DNA of 64,000 nt from Fragum whitleyi (Eukaryota > Mollusca > Bivalvia > Cardiida > Cardiidae), in NCBI GenBank assembly GCA_948146395.1, contig OX411543.1:29341558-29405557 (forward strand), given 5' to 3'. This document shows positions 34,827 through 44,981 of the stretch, piece after piece. A program made the position numbers and the translations under genes. Under the pieces are notes generated by a model. The model had not been told where the DNA came from. It saw only the letters and a program-made list of their open reading frames with translations, and ran no database searches. Position 1 is the stretch's first letter, and each line of letters begins with the position of its first letter.

Positions 34827-36529
34827 TATCAATTTCTATGACCTAATTTAGAAATAATAGAATTAATCTTGATTTCAATTCTGGAATGAACAAAAAAAAA
34901 TGGGTTGAACATATAAGGGTACGAATCTAGTTAAGAAATGGCGTTCCTGTGGAGAATTATCAAAAGTTTTTGTTTCAATTTTCTAACTGAAATTAGATGT
35001 TATGTCCATATAAATTGGGTAGTAAGCTTGAGGTAAGTGAATTTTAAACAGACAGACTGTCTGCGATGTCTTATTCTGCCTAAATCTCGGTAGTAGAAAG
35101 ATTGCGAAAACTGCATATTCTTGTCGATTTTTTGTTTGATATAATCAAAATTCACATTGGAACATAAAGGTAAGTCTAGTTTGACTTGAGCAAATACACT
35201 GCAACTCCATTGAAACGCTGTGGTCGGGGTCCAAGAAATGAAACAGCGGAAGAAGAAGATGTATCTGCTATAACGCAGTACCCTCCCTGCCGCCGCCGAT
35301 TTCCCCCCTCCCGCGGTGAACAATAACGTACCGCGGAAACGTAGGCCTAACAGACACAGGGTCAATATTAATAACCATATCTAAATAGGCCTATACATGT
35401 ACATATTTAGGCCATCGCATTTTATATTTTTAAAACTCGGCAATGAATTGAAGAACAAACGCGGTTTATTACTTTGATATATTTTATTTTAAGATCGTTT
35501 TGTTGTCCATAAGCTAAACAAAACTATCTTTGATAAAGTTATCTAGTTTGTAGGGTTAAACGATCGCAGACTCCTCTTAGTTCTCTGAATCCCGATTTCT
35601 CGGGCTTACCCGCCCGGCAGCTGAAAAACACTGATAACGACTATCTCAAAAGGGTAAAGTTAGTAAAATCCATAAAGTTTAATAAGATCAACGAATTTCA
35701 TATTTTAAATGTTGTCTTCTGGAAAATAGGAGAAAATAATTATCTACGCAATCAAAATAAACAATACCCTACGTCCAATCGAAAACTTTACCAAAGTAAT
35801 CAAAGCTCTCGGAGTTCAGGTCCGCATTCTTCGATGAGCGAGAAAAAATGCCGTAAATTCAATTAAATGAATCTGTAGTTACGACATTTGGATCGCCGGT
35901 TTGCAAAGATCATCTTCACGAGTCAAGGGGTATCGAAAGCTTCTTCTCGAACCCTGTATAATTCATACGTATGTAACCCTGGGTTTGACAAGATTAATTC
36001 ACGGCTTTGGTTATCAAATAGTAGATCGTCAGGAAAGGAAGTCCAGACAAATGCGACGCGACGCGGTCACCATCAGTTTCGCGCCATTTTCAGTTTCTTT
36101 GTTCGACTCTTCGGTGTGGGAAATGTAGGTTTATATAAAGCTTACTGTTTAAAACTCAATGAAGTTGTCTATTTAGTGAAAGATAAGAATCAACGATAAT
36201 GATTCAATCGGGCTTTAAATTTTCAAACCCTGTAAAACATGACTATAATATGAATAAGTTAAATTAGAAATGAACAAAATTTTATCATATTTACAAAAAA
36301 TGTAATATTTATAAGAAAATTAAACGGGATTGGCAAAGGGAGGTAATAAACCAATAAATTGGGTAAGGGGCGAGTCGCTTCTTGAATCGTTTGTCAACAG
36401 CGGTAAATGTTCAAGATTTGAGAATAAAAAACGAGATTAGCTCATTTGCAAAAACACGGCTTCTTCTGAAATTTATTAACTTTGATTTAATCGCATGCGA
36501 GGTAGACTTTTTGGTGTCCAATTTCGCCC
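34827..36529. other. Unique-looking sequence, no gene established
   Basis: More CpG than the surroundings at 35270-35340 and 35890-36110. Open frames at 35000-35365 (minus) and 35888-36199 (plus) have no recognisable motif. A pyrimidine-rich stretch with TTTCTTTGTTCGACTCTTCGG near 36089 looks like a ribosomal-protein start site. However, the following ATG is directly followed by a stop codon before the possible donor, so I do not call it RPL4 exon 1. Confidence 0.3.
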
Positions 36530-36690
36530 CTGCCGTCGACAAAGCGCAGTTGGTAGCGCGCCGGACTGTCAATATTGGGATTCCGTGTATCTCCGAAGCC
36601 TACACTCATTCTTTCGGACTATAAATCACTCACCCATGGGTTAATCATCGTAGACCTAAGTGAGATAGCAGTTTGGGGTTAGGAAAGGAT
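36530..36690 (+). repeat. tRNA-derived SINE, 3' truncated
   Basis: AAGCGCAGTTGGTAGCGCGC is the A-box head. CCCATGGGTTAATCATCGTA and GTGAGATAGCAGT are body words shared with 41188-41461. Confidence 0.7.
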
Positions 36691-37194
36691 GTGAAAAAAA
36701 AACCTTTTCCATCGTTGCCGGTGGATCTCGGTAAAAATTTGCAATTTTCGGTAAATGAAGTGGACTGTAAGTGACCGTTTTCGTATTGGTACCCATCTGT
36801 TCTTCTCTGTTACTGGAAGTGGGGAACCAGTGAAAATCAACCAACCGTGAAGAAAAAATCGATAATCACCAATTGGCAAGGGTCTTATCAATTAGGGTCT
36901 TTGTGTATACATTTTCCCCGATCGCGATTATGTAATGACCGCGCGTCAGCAATCAGTTTATTGCTTGTTTTGACCCTTTGTTCAGAAAGAAATTAAGCTG
37001 TATCGGTGATCAAATTTAAGCGTATCAGCGTTCCTAAGGTGTATCGGCAACCTGTTTAATTTCTTTAAGGCGTATCGGTCCCGATACGCCATAAGGGCCT
37101 GCGGAGAACGCTGCCAGGTAATATTTTGTTCAGATATTTGTCCGAGATGCTAATTTGATGTTAAATCTCATGACATTTAAGTTTTGCTTTCGCA

Positions 37195-37580
37195 AATGAA
37201 GTGTGTTTGGCTCATGAATATGGGCGTGGCAGGATGGGGTTTATTTTGAGCCCGAAATCTTTGAACCTCTCTTGAACCACTTGCCCCATTTCAATGAAAC
37301 TTTGCAAGAATGTTTCTTTGATGACCCTCTTCAAAAAGTGTTCCCAAAATTTTGATTGGCCTATAAATATTGGTGTGGCAGGGTGGGGCTTAATTTGAGT
37401 CTACTCAGTAATGAATGGGTGGGTATGGTATATTCTGATAGCTTGTATGTAATTACCAATCTGAAAAAAGTCAGAAATCCTTCTGAATGATGGTGACTTT
37501 CATTACCTTTAATTTTCAATATCTCTCCAATCTTGAGATGGTTAAGCCAGTGGAGCTATACAGGCACTCTTGTGCCTCTT
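37195..37580 (-). repeat. Family A2 hairpin-ended repeat relic
   Basis: AATATGGGCGTGGCAGG, GGGCTTAATTTGAG and AAGCCAGTGGAGCTATACAG and CACTCTTGTGCCTCTT match family A2 units and an A-type end. Badly eroded. Confidence 0.6.
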
Positions 37581-38379
37581 TTTTTAATCTTTTATGTATG
37601 TGCAGTCTGATCTTTATCTTTACCTCCTGAAAAGGAAGAATAGTCTGTGTTCAGCATGATAAGTGTTTTTTAAGCTTTTGTTTATGCTTTAACACTTGCA
37701 ACAGATTTACATTAACCTCTAAGTGGATGACACAAAATCCTACCAAAGAATTTCACTCAATGCAAGTTTTTTTTTTAAGGCAGATATCCTGACCTCTAAT
37801 GATGATGTAATTTCTGTTGTTTTGCATAATCACACCAATTTATATATAAATATATATATATATAATACATACTTAGTGTTTTGTATGAAAAGAAATATCT
37901 AACAAGGTTGGGAGAAGTGATAATTGTCAAGGCTCTTTCATACAATACACTAAGTACGTATTATATTTATCTTATAATCTCTATTTGTCTCGTTTTCGTG
38001 GATGTTTCTAGCTGAAATGCAAGTTTCTAAAAATAGCCGCATTATATATTACTGTTCTAAAAAATAACTAAGTGATATCATAAAAAATATCATATGGGAT
38101 GTTATCACACGGATATTTGTATAGTTATAAGATAAAATAATTTACTGTCTAATGTTATAATAATGGCAGTGTCTGAAGTCTGATTATAAATAATGTGAAA
38201 ATAGCAGGAATGGTCTAATGATAGAAATAGTTTTTGAAGAAGGGTGAAATCCAAATCAATAAATCAGTATTAAACACTATTAATTCTATTTAAAATCTAT
38301 TTAAACACCCAACCCTACAATAACACACTAAAAAATCAGCATCAAAAAGGATCAAGATATTTGGGCATTTTTAGTTTTT
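37581..38379. repeat. Spacer with foldback element at 37861-37968
   Basis: ATAATACATACTTAGTGTTT is inverted as AATACACTAAGTACGTATTA, with TTGTATGAAAAG/CTCTTTCATACAA inside, a foldback of about 108 bp. A (TA)n run precedes it at 37843-37866. The remainder is AT-rich and unrecognised. Confidence 0.6.
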
Positions 38380-39558
38380 AGCTCCACTGGCTGAAAGCCA
38401 CTGGGGCTATTGTCATGGCGTTGTGTCCGTCGTGCGTCCGTGCGTCAGTGCGTCCGTGCGTCCGTTCGTAAACTTTTTCTTTAAAAATCTTCTCCTCAGA
38501 AACTACTGGATGAATTTCAACCAAACTTCACAGGAATGATCCTTGGGTGACCCTCTTTCAAAGTTGTTCAAGAAATTTTGATCCAATGAAAAACATGGAT
38601 TTAATGGGCGTGGCTTATTTCCAAATATGGTAAAAAGTGACTTTTCTCAGATTCTAATGAATGGATACCTGTTGAATTTTAAATGAATGATCCTTAGGTG
38701 ACCCTTTATCAGTCTACCAAAAATTATTGTGATCGGATGGAAAATATTCATTTTATGGGCAGAGGTCATTTCTCTATATGATATATAGTGGAAACTCTGA
38801 AAATCATTTTCTCAGAATCTTATTGATGGATATCAACTCAATTTTACTTGAATGATCTTTGAGTGACTCTTTATCAGTCTTCCAAAAATAATTGTGATCG
38901 GATGAAAAATATGTATTTTATGGGCGGAGGTCATTTCTCTATATGTTATATAGTGAAAACTTTGAAAATCATTTTCTCAGAATGTAAGGAATGGATATCA
39001 ACCAAATTTCACTGGATTGATCCTTTAGTGACCCTTTATCAGTCTACCAAAAATTATTGTGATCGGATGAAAAATATATATCTTATGGGCAGAGGTCATT
39101 TCTCTATATGTTATATAGTGGAAACTTTGAAATTCATTTTCTCAGAATGTAACGAATGGATATCAACCAAATTTCACTGGAATGATCCTTGAGTGACCCT
39201 TTATCAGATCAGATGAAAAATATATATTTTATGGGCAGAGGTCATTTCTCAATATGTTATTTTGTGGAAACTGTGAAAATCATTTTCTCAGAATATAACT
39301 GATAGATTTCAATCAAACATTTTTGGTATGAGCTTTGGGTGACACATTATCATGCAGCCAAAAATTATTTTGATTCGATGAAAATTATGTCCTTTATGGG
39401 CGGAGGTCATTTCTCTATATGTTATTTAGTTGAAACTTTGAAAATCATTTTCAACATCAGTAGAACCCAAAATATCTAAAAATCTAGTCAAAACTTTTAT
39501 TTGCTTTTACAAGAATTTCAAGCCTGTGGAGCGACACAAGCCATTCATGGCTTTCTAG
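38380..39558 (-). repeat. Family A hairpin-ended repeat, complete, reversed
   Basis: AGCTCCACTGGCTGAAAGCC to CAAGCCATTCATGGCTTTCT. About six units. Very similar over its first 250 bp to 31911-33260. It ends about 325 bp upstream of RPL4 exon 2. Confidence 0.87.
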
Positions 39559-39884
39559 TTTTGTTTTTGGAGAAAAACGAATGTATTGTAATCACCTTGG
39601 CATGGCAAACTTAAACCTAGGTAATTTCTCTGTTGTTATTGAAGATAACTTTATGAAACTTGGCATGTGTGATCATTTTCACAAGCTATTCTAACTATCA
39701 AGGGAGATAACTCTAAAAATGTTTTTGTAAGAGTTGTGCTCTTTTTTTCGACTTAGATTTTTTTGCATTATCCAGCACCTGAAGCCAATAGTTGGCACCC
39801 ATAAGCAATGCTCTTGCTTTCTCGGATCAAGCATTACAAAACACCTGTTATAAAGTGGAATCATTGTGATACATATTCTTGCAG

Positions 39885-40050
39885 GCTCGTCCTTTGATAT
39901 CCGTGTACAATGATCAGGGTGAGAAATCAGACACAAACATCACCTTGCCAGCAGTCTTCAGGGCACCAATCAGACCAGATATTGTGAATTTTGTTCACTT
40001 TGAAATGAAGAAAAACAGTCGCCAACCATATGCTGTAAACAAATATGCTG
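39885..40050 (+). CDS. RPL4: RPL4 exon 2 (N-terminal region of uL4)
   Basis: The exon follows TTCTTGCAG and starts in phase 0 with [35 protein letters not shown] and [11 protein letters not shown]. These match the start of ribosomal protein L4/uL4 in animals. It ends in phase 1 at a GTATGT donor. uL4 binds 28S rRNA in the large subunit, and its internal loop lines the exit tunnel. The initiator Met and probably one to a few residues must come from an upstream exon that I could not fix. Confidence 0.96.
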
Positions 40051-40224
40051 GTATGTAACCCTTCAAGTATACATCACCACTCTGAAATTAGCTTCTCCTT
40101 TATTTAGCATCCTGCTTGCCATAACAATTATTGTCAAACAATAATCACAGTCTCACAAAATTGTTGTCCCAGTGGTTTTGAAAATATAGATGTCCTCAGG
40201 TAGTGGTTCTGAAATATTTTGAGT

Positions 40225-40300
40225 GCTTGTCCACAGACAAGTAACAATCACAAACTGGCTTGTCCTTATCTAAAACCTACTTGTCCGTTAAATTTTGAAA
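40225..40300. repeat. Fragment of the ACTTGTCC hAT-like MITE
   Basis: TGCTTGTCCACAGACAAGTA and GGCTTGTCCTTATC match words in the MITEs at 12110-12475 and 52339-52691. It lies within the RPL4 intron between exons 2 and 3. Confidence 0.45.
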
Positions 40301-40610
40301 AGTCTGCAAAATATTGAAAACAAAATAAATGTTCCTTAAAATACTAAAAGTATCCTAGAAATAGACTTACTGTTTACATGGGATCAGGGTTTTCCATTAT
40401 TCTTAATTTTTGAGTAGATATGCCATTTGAAAGAATTTTTAGGATAAGTTCAAGGTCGAGGTCACAACTCAAGGTCAAATGTAATTATGTAGCCATAGCA
40501 CCAGTTGTCCTAGTTGAATAATGTGTATGTCTAATGGCTTGACCCTATCCGAAGTTTTTGCAATTGTTATGATCCAAAGTAGAAATTAAAAATCGGATTT
40601 CTTTGACTAG

Positions 40611-40856
40611 GTCACCAGACGTCCGCAGAATCCTGGGGTACTGGTAGAGCTGTTGCCCGTATTCCCCGTGTACGAGGAGGTGGTACCCACAGATCAGGCC
40701 AGGGAGCCTTTGGTAATATGTGTCGTGGAGGACGGATGTTTGCACCAACAAAAACGTACAGAAGATGGCACAGGAAAATCAACGTGAACCAAAAACGATA
40801 TGCTCTGTGTTCGGCCATTGCTGCTTCTGGAGTTCCTGCTCTTGTAATGTCTAAAG
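40611..40856 (+). CDS. RPL4: RPL4 exon 3 (exit-tunnel loop region)
   Basis: 246 nt after TTTGACTAG, ending phase 1 at a GTAAAC donor. It encodes [38 protein letters not shown] and [17 protein letters not shown], the most conserved part of uL4. This is the extended loop that reaches the ribosomal tunnel. It ends [12 protein letters not shown]. No substitution in the invariant Gly/Arg-rich core was noticed. The identity is unambiguous. Confidence 0.97.
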
Positions 40857-41089
40857 GTAAACTATCTTCAGGGTAGCATCGAAAATATAAGTGCAGTTTT
40901 CAAAAGAATATCCCACCATTGCGTAGATAATCGATGTTAACTTGTTTCAAGCTTATTTGTGAGAGTTAAAGGTCAGTAAGTAAAATGGTTGAAGGTAGAC
41001 TATCAGCTTAATCTTAGTTTGCAATTCCATATGCTTGTTAAAGTATAAATTCAAATTGTGCAAGAAAAAACATGCAAATGCATTTCAAA

Positions 41090-41173
41090 GGGTCAGCGCA
41101 ATACTATTGTAAGTGCCTATAATCATATGGACCTATGTAATTATAGGCACTTACAATAGTTTTGCACTAACCC
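41090..41173. repeat. Short palindromic element P (copy 4)
   Basis: CTATTGTAAGTGCCTATAA and TTATAGGCACTTACAATAG are perfect complements around a 20-bp centre. GGGTCAGCGCAA / TTTTGCACTAACCC are the outer arms. It belongs to a GTAAGTGCCTA subfamily with copies at 43373 and 57580. Confidence 0.82.
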
Positions 41174-41187
41174 TAAGATATACTCTG

Positions 41188-41461
41188 GCCGCAACCATAG
41201 CGCAGTTGGTTAGGCATAAGACTTCCAATCTGGAAGTCTTGGGGCAATCCCCGGTGGCGGCAAATATCATTTCCGATGTTTGTCTCTAACCAATGGGTAG
41301 ATAATCATAAACCTATGAGATAGCAGTCAGAGGCTAGGAAAGGGTGTAATGGTAGTACAGGTGAAAGAAATACCAGGAATCCATTGTTAAGTGCTCCGGC
41401 CACGCGATATAACTGCAAAATTTTTGAAATCGGCGTAAAACCCATTCAAACAAACAAACAA
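41188..41461 (+). repeat. Full-length tRNA-derived SINE
   Basis: A-box ATAGCGCAGTTGGTTAGG, tRNA-like head to GGGGCAATCCCCGG, body CCAATGGGTAGATAATCATA and AGGAAAGGGTGTAATGGTAG, and tail CCCATTCAAACAAACAAACA. Best reference copy for the fragments at 3886, 36530, 43230, 52990, 54990 and 62610. Confidence 0.85.
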
Positions 41462-41589
41462 AGATGTACTCTAAATTCAAGGTTACCAATCCATACTGTA
41501 TGTCGAATAGATACCTTTCAGTGACTTACTTTTTGGAAGACATGGCTTTGACATACAAAAAATAAAAGAATGTTCTGAATTGTATTCAG

Positions 41590-41714
41590 GTCACAAGATT
41601 GAGCAGGTTCCCGAGATCCCTTTAGTGATCAGCGATAAAATTGAGGAGTACAAGAAAACCAAAGAAGCTGTAGCTTTGTTGAGAAAGTTGAGGGCTTACA
41701 CAGATATTCTGAAG
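41590..41714 (+). CDS. RPL4: RPL4 exon 4
   Basis: 125 nt after TGTATTCAG, completing the Gly codon split from exon 3. It reads [40 protein letters not shown] and K, matching the vertebrate [20 protein letters not shown] region. It ends phase 0 at GTTAGT. The globular domain of uL4 is formed by this and the neighbouring exons. Confidence 0.96.
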
Positions 41715-42142
41715 GTTAGTAAAAGCTGGGCAGAGAGATAATATTTATGCCTCTGAATTGTTAATATTGTCCAGGATATTTTCTAAAACCTAGTAACTAC
41801 AGCTTGATCACCCCTACAATCTCGTTATTTGCAAATTTTTGTATTGCTATCTCTGACTTGTTGATAAATATGGTTGTTTATCTTGTTTTGCTGTCTCGTT
41901 GCTACTCACAGCATATTTCTAGTGTACATAACTTTTGAAGATATTACAGATTAAGATTATTCTGCATAGATACGCAGTCTGATAATTGCTTACACTGCCA
42001 GAATTTTACCTAATTATTGAATTTATTGTGGGAGAAACTGTTTGAAATGTCTCTAAATTGGAAAATTATCTCAAACAAAAGTTAATAAGGATAAGTTTTA
42101 GAAAATATTGTTTGTCGGCCAATTGAACCAATTCATATTATT

Positions 42143-42613
42143 TCCCCTTTGGAAGAAGAGGGGCAATATTGCTTTGCACTTGACGGTCAGTTTGTCTGTA
42201 TATGCAAATAATTATCTTGAAAATTCACAGGTGAATAGAACTGAGCCTGTGCGTGAGATTTCCAACAATTTCAAATATATATGCAAAGCATCCGCACAGT
42301 CTGACCAGATTCTTCACTGTGCATTTAGTAGATAGATAATGTCTCAAAGTATTTGTAGCAGATAAGGTCTCAAAGTATTTGTAGACCATCAGGTAACTTT
42401 ATATTTGCAATATGTGACTATCTACACTACTCGATGTTTGCACCTCACAGACATTTCAAATTGTTGGAAATGTCATGCACAGGCTCAACTTACTGGATTC
42501 TTGTGTGTTTTTCTAGAAGAGCACCAGAAGCACAAGAGATATTGATGTGATTTAAGTGATATATCAGTGACTTGCCCCTGTGGGTGCATAAATGTCATAA
42601 AAACATCTCTTGT
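42143..42613 (-). repeat. Hairpin-ended repeat, family E, abutting exon 5
   Basis: CCCCTTTGGAAGAAGAGGGG is the terminal palindrome, followed by CAATATTGCTTTGCACTTG. The other end is AAAACATCTCTTGTTTTT, which runs directly into the CTAG acceptor of RPL4 exon 5. A second copy is at 44096-44382. The middle here is diverged or carries extra sequence. Confidence 0.7.
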
Positions 42614-42621
42614 TTTTCTAG

Positions 42622-42751
42622 GTTTACAAATCCAAAAGATTCCGAGCTGGTAAAGGTAAAATGCGTAACAGACGTAGAATCAAGAGAAAAGGTCCCCTTG
42701 TTATCTATAATAAAGATAATGGAATTGTCAGAGCATTTAGAAATATACCTG
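42622..42751 (+). CDS. RPL4: RPL4 exon 5
   Basis: 130 nt after CTTGTTTTTCTAG. It encodes [34 protein letters not shown] and [10 protein letters not shown]. The block [10 protein letters not shown] is a hallmark rRNA-binding segment of uL4. Ends phase 1 at GTAAAG. The upstream polypyrimidine tract coincides with the end of a family E repeat. Confidence 0.97.
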
Positions 42752-42960
42752 GTAAAGTATAAAGTTTTAATACTTCTTATAAATGCTTTTCATAACTTTG
42801 TTCAAAAGCTTTGCTTAACATTACAAACTGAGATCAGCCTTCACAGATGTATAGATCTCTGCCTTAACTGCTTTCTTTCTTTCTTTAAATTGGTATGCCT
42901 AGAGCTGTTTTAATTCTTAACTTGCCTAGTTTTGGTGTCCAGTTTTTGTAGGTTTGATAC

Positions 42961-43027
42961 CATAAATGATGAATATAGGTCCGTGTTACTGACTCATTGT
43001 GATCGGACAACGACCTTTCTGATACAT
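42961..43027 (+). ncRNA. SNORD18: U18-type box C/D snoRNA, copy 1
   Basis: Box C ATGATGA at 42966-42972, guide GGTCCGTGTTA directly before box D' CTGA (42989-42992), C' TGTGATC at 42998-43004 and box D CTGA at 43019-43022. ACCAT before box C can pair with ATGGT after box D. The guide has 10 bases complementary to the conserved 28S sequence AACACGGACC, the site served by vertebrate U18. The fifth base before D' faces the A of AACA, agreeing with the known Am. U18 is also RPL4-hosted in vertebrates. Confidence 0.9.
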
Positions 43028-43229
43028 GGTACATTTATATTAAAATCATTGGAAAACCTTTACCCTTTTCTAAACAAGTACCTTTTGATCATCTTAGTAT
43101 GAGAATAGCGTAAATGGGGAAAGCACAACTTTACTTTAATATGCCATTGGTTCCTTGAAAATAGTTGTACAGAATTGTGAAGTCTTAAAATTGGTGTCAA
43201 TTGAATTTTGGTCAGTAATATTTTTCCAG

Positions 43230-43354
43230 GTTTGATTCCTGACAATGGAACTGGCTCCTTCTGATTTTTTTTCTTCCAATGGGTTGAAAATCATAGGCCT
43301 ATTTGGGATTACTGTAAAACTGAAAGTGGTATTAAACCCCATTCAAACAAACAA
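43230..43354 (+). repeat. SINE fragment with internal deletion
   Basis: TTGATTCCTGACAATGG, CCAATGGGTTGAAAATCATA and the tail CCCCATTCAAACAAACAAA match the 41188-41461 SINE; the central body is deleted. Confidence 0.65.
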
Positions 43355-43372
43355 AGCTGATGATATTTTGAA

Positions 43373-43434
43373 GGGTCAGTGCAACAGTATTGTAAGTGCC
43401 TTATTATAGGCACTTGTAATAGTGTTGTGCTGAT
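43373..43434. repeat. Short palindromic element P (copy 5)
   Basis: GTATTGTAAGTGCCTTA and TATAGGCACTTGTAATAG fold back. GGTCAGTGCAAC / GTTGTGCTGA form the outer arms. Same subfamily as 41090 and 57580. Confidence 0.78.
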
Positions 43435-43590
43435 ATTAATTGCTCAAAGAAGGCCTGTGGATAAAAAAGTCATGGATAACAGCTAATCACTCCTTTAAGG
43501 CTCATGTCAAAATGTCTCTTATTACTTGTATTTAGAGATGAAATTTCACCTAATGAAAAGAAATAAAAATTGATCAAATTTTCCAATGGA

Positions 43591-43658
43591 TATTGATGAT
43601 GAAATTGGGTCCGTGTTACTGACCCCTTGTGATCAGACAACTAACCTTTCTGATGATA
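43591..43658 (+). ncRNA. SNORD18: U18-type box C/D snoRNA, copy 2
   Basis: Box C ATGATGA 43596-43602, guide GGTCCGTGTTA before D' CTGA (43619-43622), C' TGTGATC 43628-43634, D CTGA 43650-43653. It starts a tandem run of units spaced about 180-190 bp (D' to D') through copies 3 to 6 once mobile insertions are subtracted. Confidence 0.9.
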
Positions 43659-43770
43659 TTTTACTTTATTTGAAAGATCAATGGAAAGCAATTCAAAATG
43701 TTTCTTGTTCCCTTTCATGGGCTGATGTTTTAAGCAGATTAATAGAAAAGCAAATTGATCATTTTTGTCT

Positions 43771-43838
43771 GAATAACGATGAAATTATATTTGTGTGACT
43801 GACCCCTTGTGATTAGACATCTAACCTTTCTGATGATA
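43771..43838 (+). pseudogene. U18-like snoRNA, copy 3, guide degraded
   Basis: Same layout as its neighbours: box C changed to ACGATGA (43776-43782), D' CTGA 43799-43802, C' TGTGATT 43808-43814, D CTGA 43830-43833. The bases before D' read ATATTTGTGTGA instead of GGTCCGTGTTA, so the 28S complementarity is lost. Either a decayed copy or one with another target. Confidence 0.75.
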
Positions 43839-43959
43839 TTTTACTTATTTAAAATGAATTTTGAGAGCAGTTTGTTCTAGAATGTCTTTAGTTGAATGTT
43901 CTTTTGCATGAGATGAAGCTTTATCCAGACCAAAAATGCAAATTGATCAAATTATGACT

Positions 43960-44027
43960 GAATAATGATGACATTAGGTCCGTGTTACTGACTCTTTGTG
44001 ATCAGACAACAGACCTTGCTGATGATT
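43960..44027 (+). ncRNA. SNORD18: U18-type box C/D snoRNA, copy 4
   Basis: Box C ATGATGA 43965-43971, intact guide AGGTCCGTGTTA, D' 43988-43991, C' TGTGATC 43997-44003, D CTGA 44019-44022. TGAAT before box C can pair with ATTCA after box D. Good candidate for a functional copy. Confidence 0.9.
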
Positions 44028-44095
44028 CAACATTGACTGAATTATTAAATATCTAAGTAAATGGTCATTGTCAAAAATCTCTAAATCTTATTCTT

Positions 44096-44382
44096 ATGCC
44101 CCCCTCCTTTCAAAGAAGAGGGGGGGGGGTATATTGCTTTGCACTTGTAGGTCTGCTGGTTTGTCTGTCCATAGACGTTTTTTGTTTGGAGCATGTCTCG
44201 AAAAGTATGCAAGCTAGAATCATGAAACCTCACAGGTGGAAAGTTCTCATTGAGAAGTGCAGTGCACAAGAACCATAACTCTACTCATCATATTTTTAGA
44301 GTTATTGCCCATTGTTGAATGGTGAAGAATAGACTATTGACCTGTTTTTCGGGCGGTATAAATGTTTTACAAACATCTCTTG
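44096..44382 (-). repeat. Family E hairpin-ended repeat between U18 copies
   Basis: CCCCTCCTTTCAAAGAAGAG and GGGGGG form the terminal palindrome. TATTGCTTTGCACTTG and TTGTCTGTCC follow. The end is AAACATCTCTTGAT. Subtracting its roughly 290 bp restores a distance of about 185-190 bp between U18 copies 4 and 5, so it inserted after the array formed. Confidence 0.85.
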
Positions 44383-44437
44383 ATAAGCTTAAACTTGCAG
44401 CACAGAACAATAAATGCCAATTGATCAAATTGTGTCT

Positions 44438-44504
44438 GAAAAATGATGAATTTAGGTCCGTGTTACTGAATATTGTGATCAGACAATAGACCTTTCTGAG
44501 AGTG
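44438..44504 (+). ncRNA. SNORD18: U18-type box C/D snoRNA, copy 5
   Basis: Box C ATGATGA 44443-44449, guide AGGTCCGTGTTA, D' CTGA 44466-44469, C' TGTGATC 44474-44480, D CTGA 44496-44499. The D'-C' spacer is two bases shorter than in copies 1-4. Terminal pairing is weak by eye. Confidence 0.87.
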
Positions 44505-44624
44505 AAATATTTACTTACTTTGGATGATCAATTATTCTGAGAGAGCACCTCATTTCAGAATGTTCCTAGTTATATGACATGAGCTTAAATTTCAATAGTT
44601 ATGAAAATTGATAAAATTTTCACC

Positions 44625-44691
44625 AACTCATGATGAATTTAGGTCCGTGTTACTGAATTTTGTGATCAGACAATAGACCTTTCTGAGTGTG
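44625..44691 (+). ncRNA. SNORD18: U18-type box C/D snoRNA, copy 6
   Basis: Box C ATGATGA 44630-44636, guide AGGTCCGTGTTA, D' 44653-44656, C' TGTGATC 44661-44667, D 44683-44686. Nearly identical to copy 5 from box C to D, 187 bp downstream. Confidence 0.87.
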
Positions 44692-44700
44692 AAATATTTT

Positions 44701-44981
44701 TATGCCCCTGCATCATGAGATCAAGGGCATACTGTTTTACCATTGTCTGTCTGTTGGTCTGTCCGTCTGCAAAACTTAACTAAAAAGAGTAACATTGCCA
44801 AGTACTTCAAGGCTATTCAAGATAGAATGCTCATCTTTGTTATGATTGTATATATATATCTTGATGATGCACATCTACTGATACTTAGTTCAAGGCTATG
44901 TGACAAGGTAAAGGTCATAAGTCAAAGTTAATGTTATTTAAAAAAAATGATGTTAAGATATTTTCATTCCTGGGGGCATTC
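44701..44981 (-). repeat. Family C hairpin-ended repeat, eroded
   Basis: TATGCCCCTGCATCATGAGA and TCAAGGGCATACTG form the terminal palindrome. A TGTCTGTCTGTTGGTCTGTC tract follows, and TGGGGGCATTCTAG lies near the far end. The CTTGTT terminus is missing. Confidence 0.75.

Larger units (their letters stand above)
33699..37125. mobile_element. Possible large element with CCTGGCAG-type termini
   Basis: CAGGCAGGGTTCTCCCCAG at about 33699 is inverted as CGGAGAACGCTGCCAGG at about 37109-37125. GTATCGGTCCCGATACGCC just inside the right end is a perfect palindrome. No transposase was recognised. The interior contains a TA-flanked MITE and a SINE. The two ends might instead be independent small elements. 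Confidence 0.4.

Noticed and set aside
36089..36132. RPL4 exon 1 with a terminal oligopyrimidine start
   Set aside because: The only ATG is directly followed by TAG before the GTTTAT donor, so it cannot join exon 2 in frame.
41196..41265. tRNA-like sequence with A-box and GGGGCAATCCCCGG
   Set aside because: It continues into a repeated SINE body with an AAACAAACAAAC tail; not a tRNA gene.
43586..43798. 70-codon open frame across U18 copies 2 and 3
   Set aside because: It overlaps snoRNA boxes and spacer; the frame is accidental.
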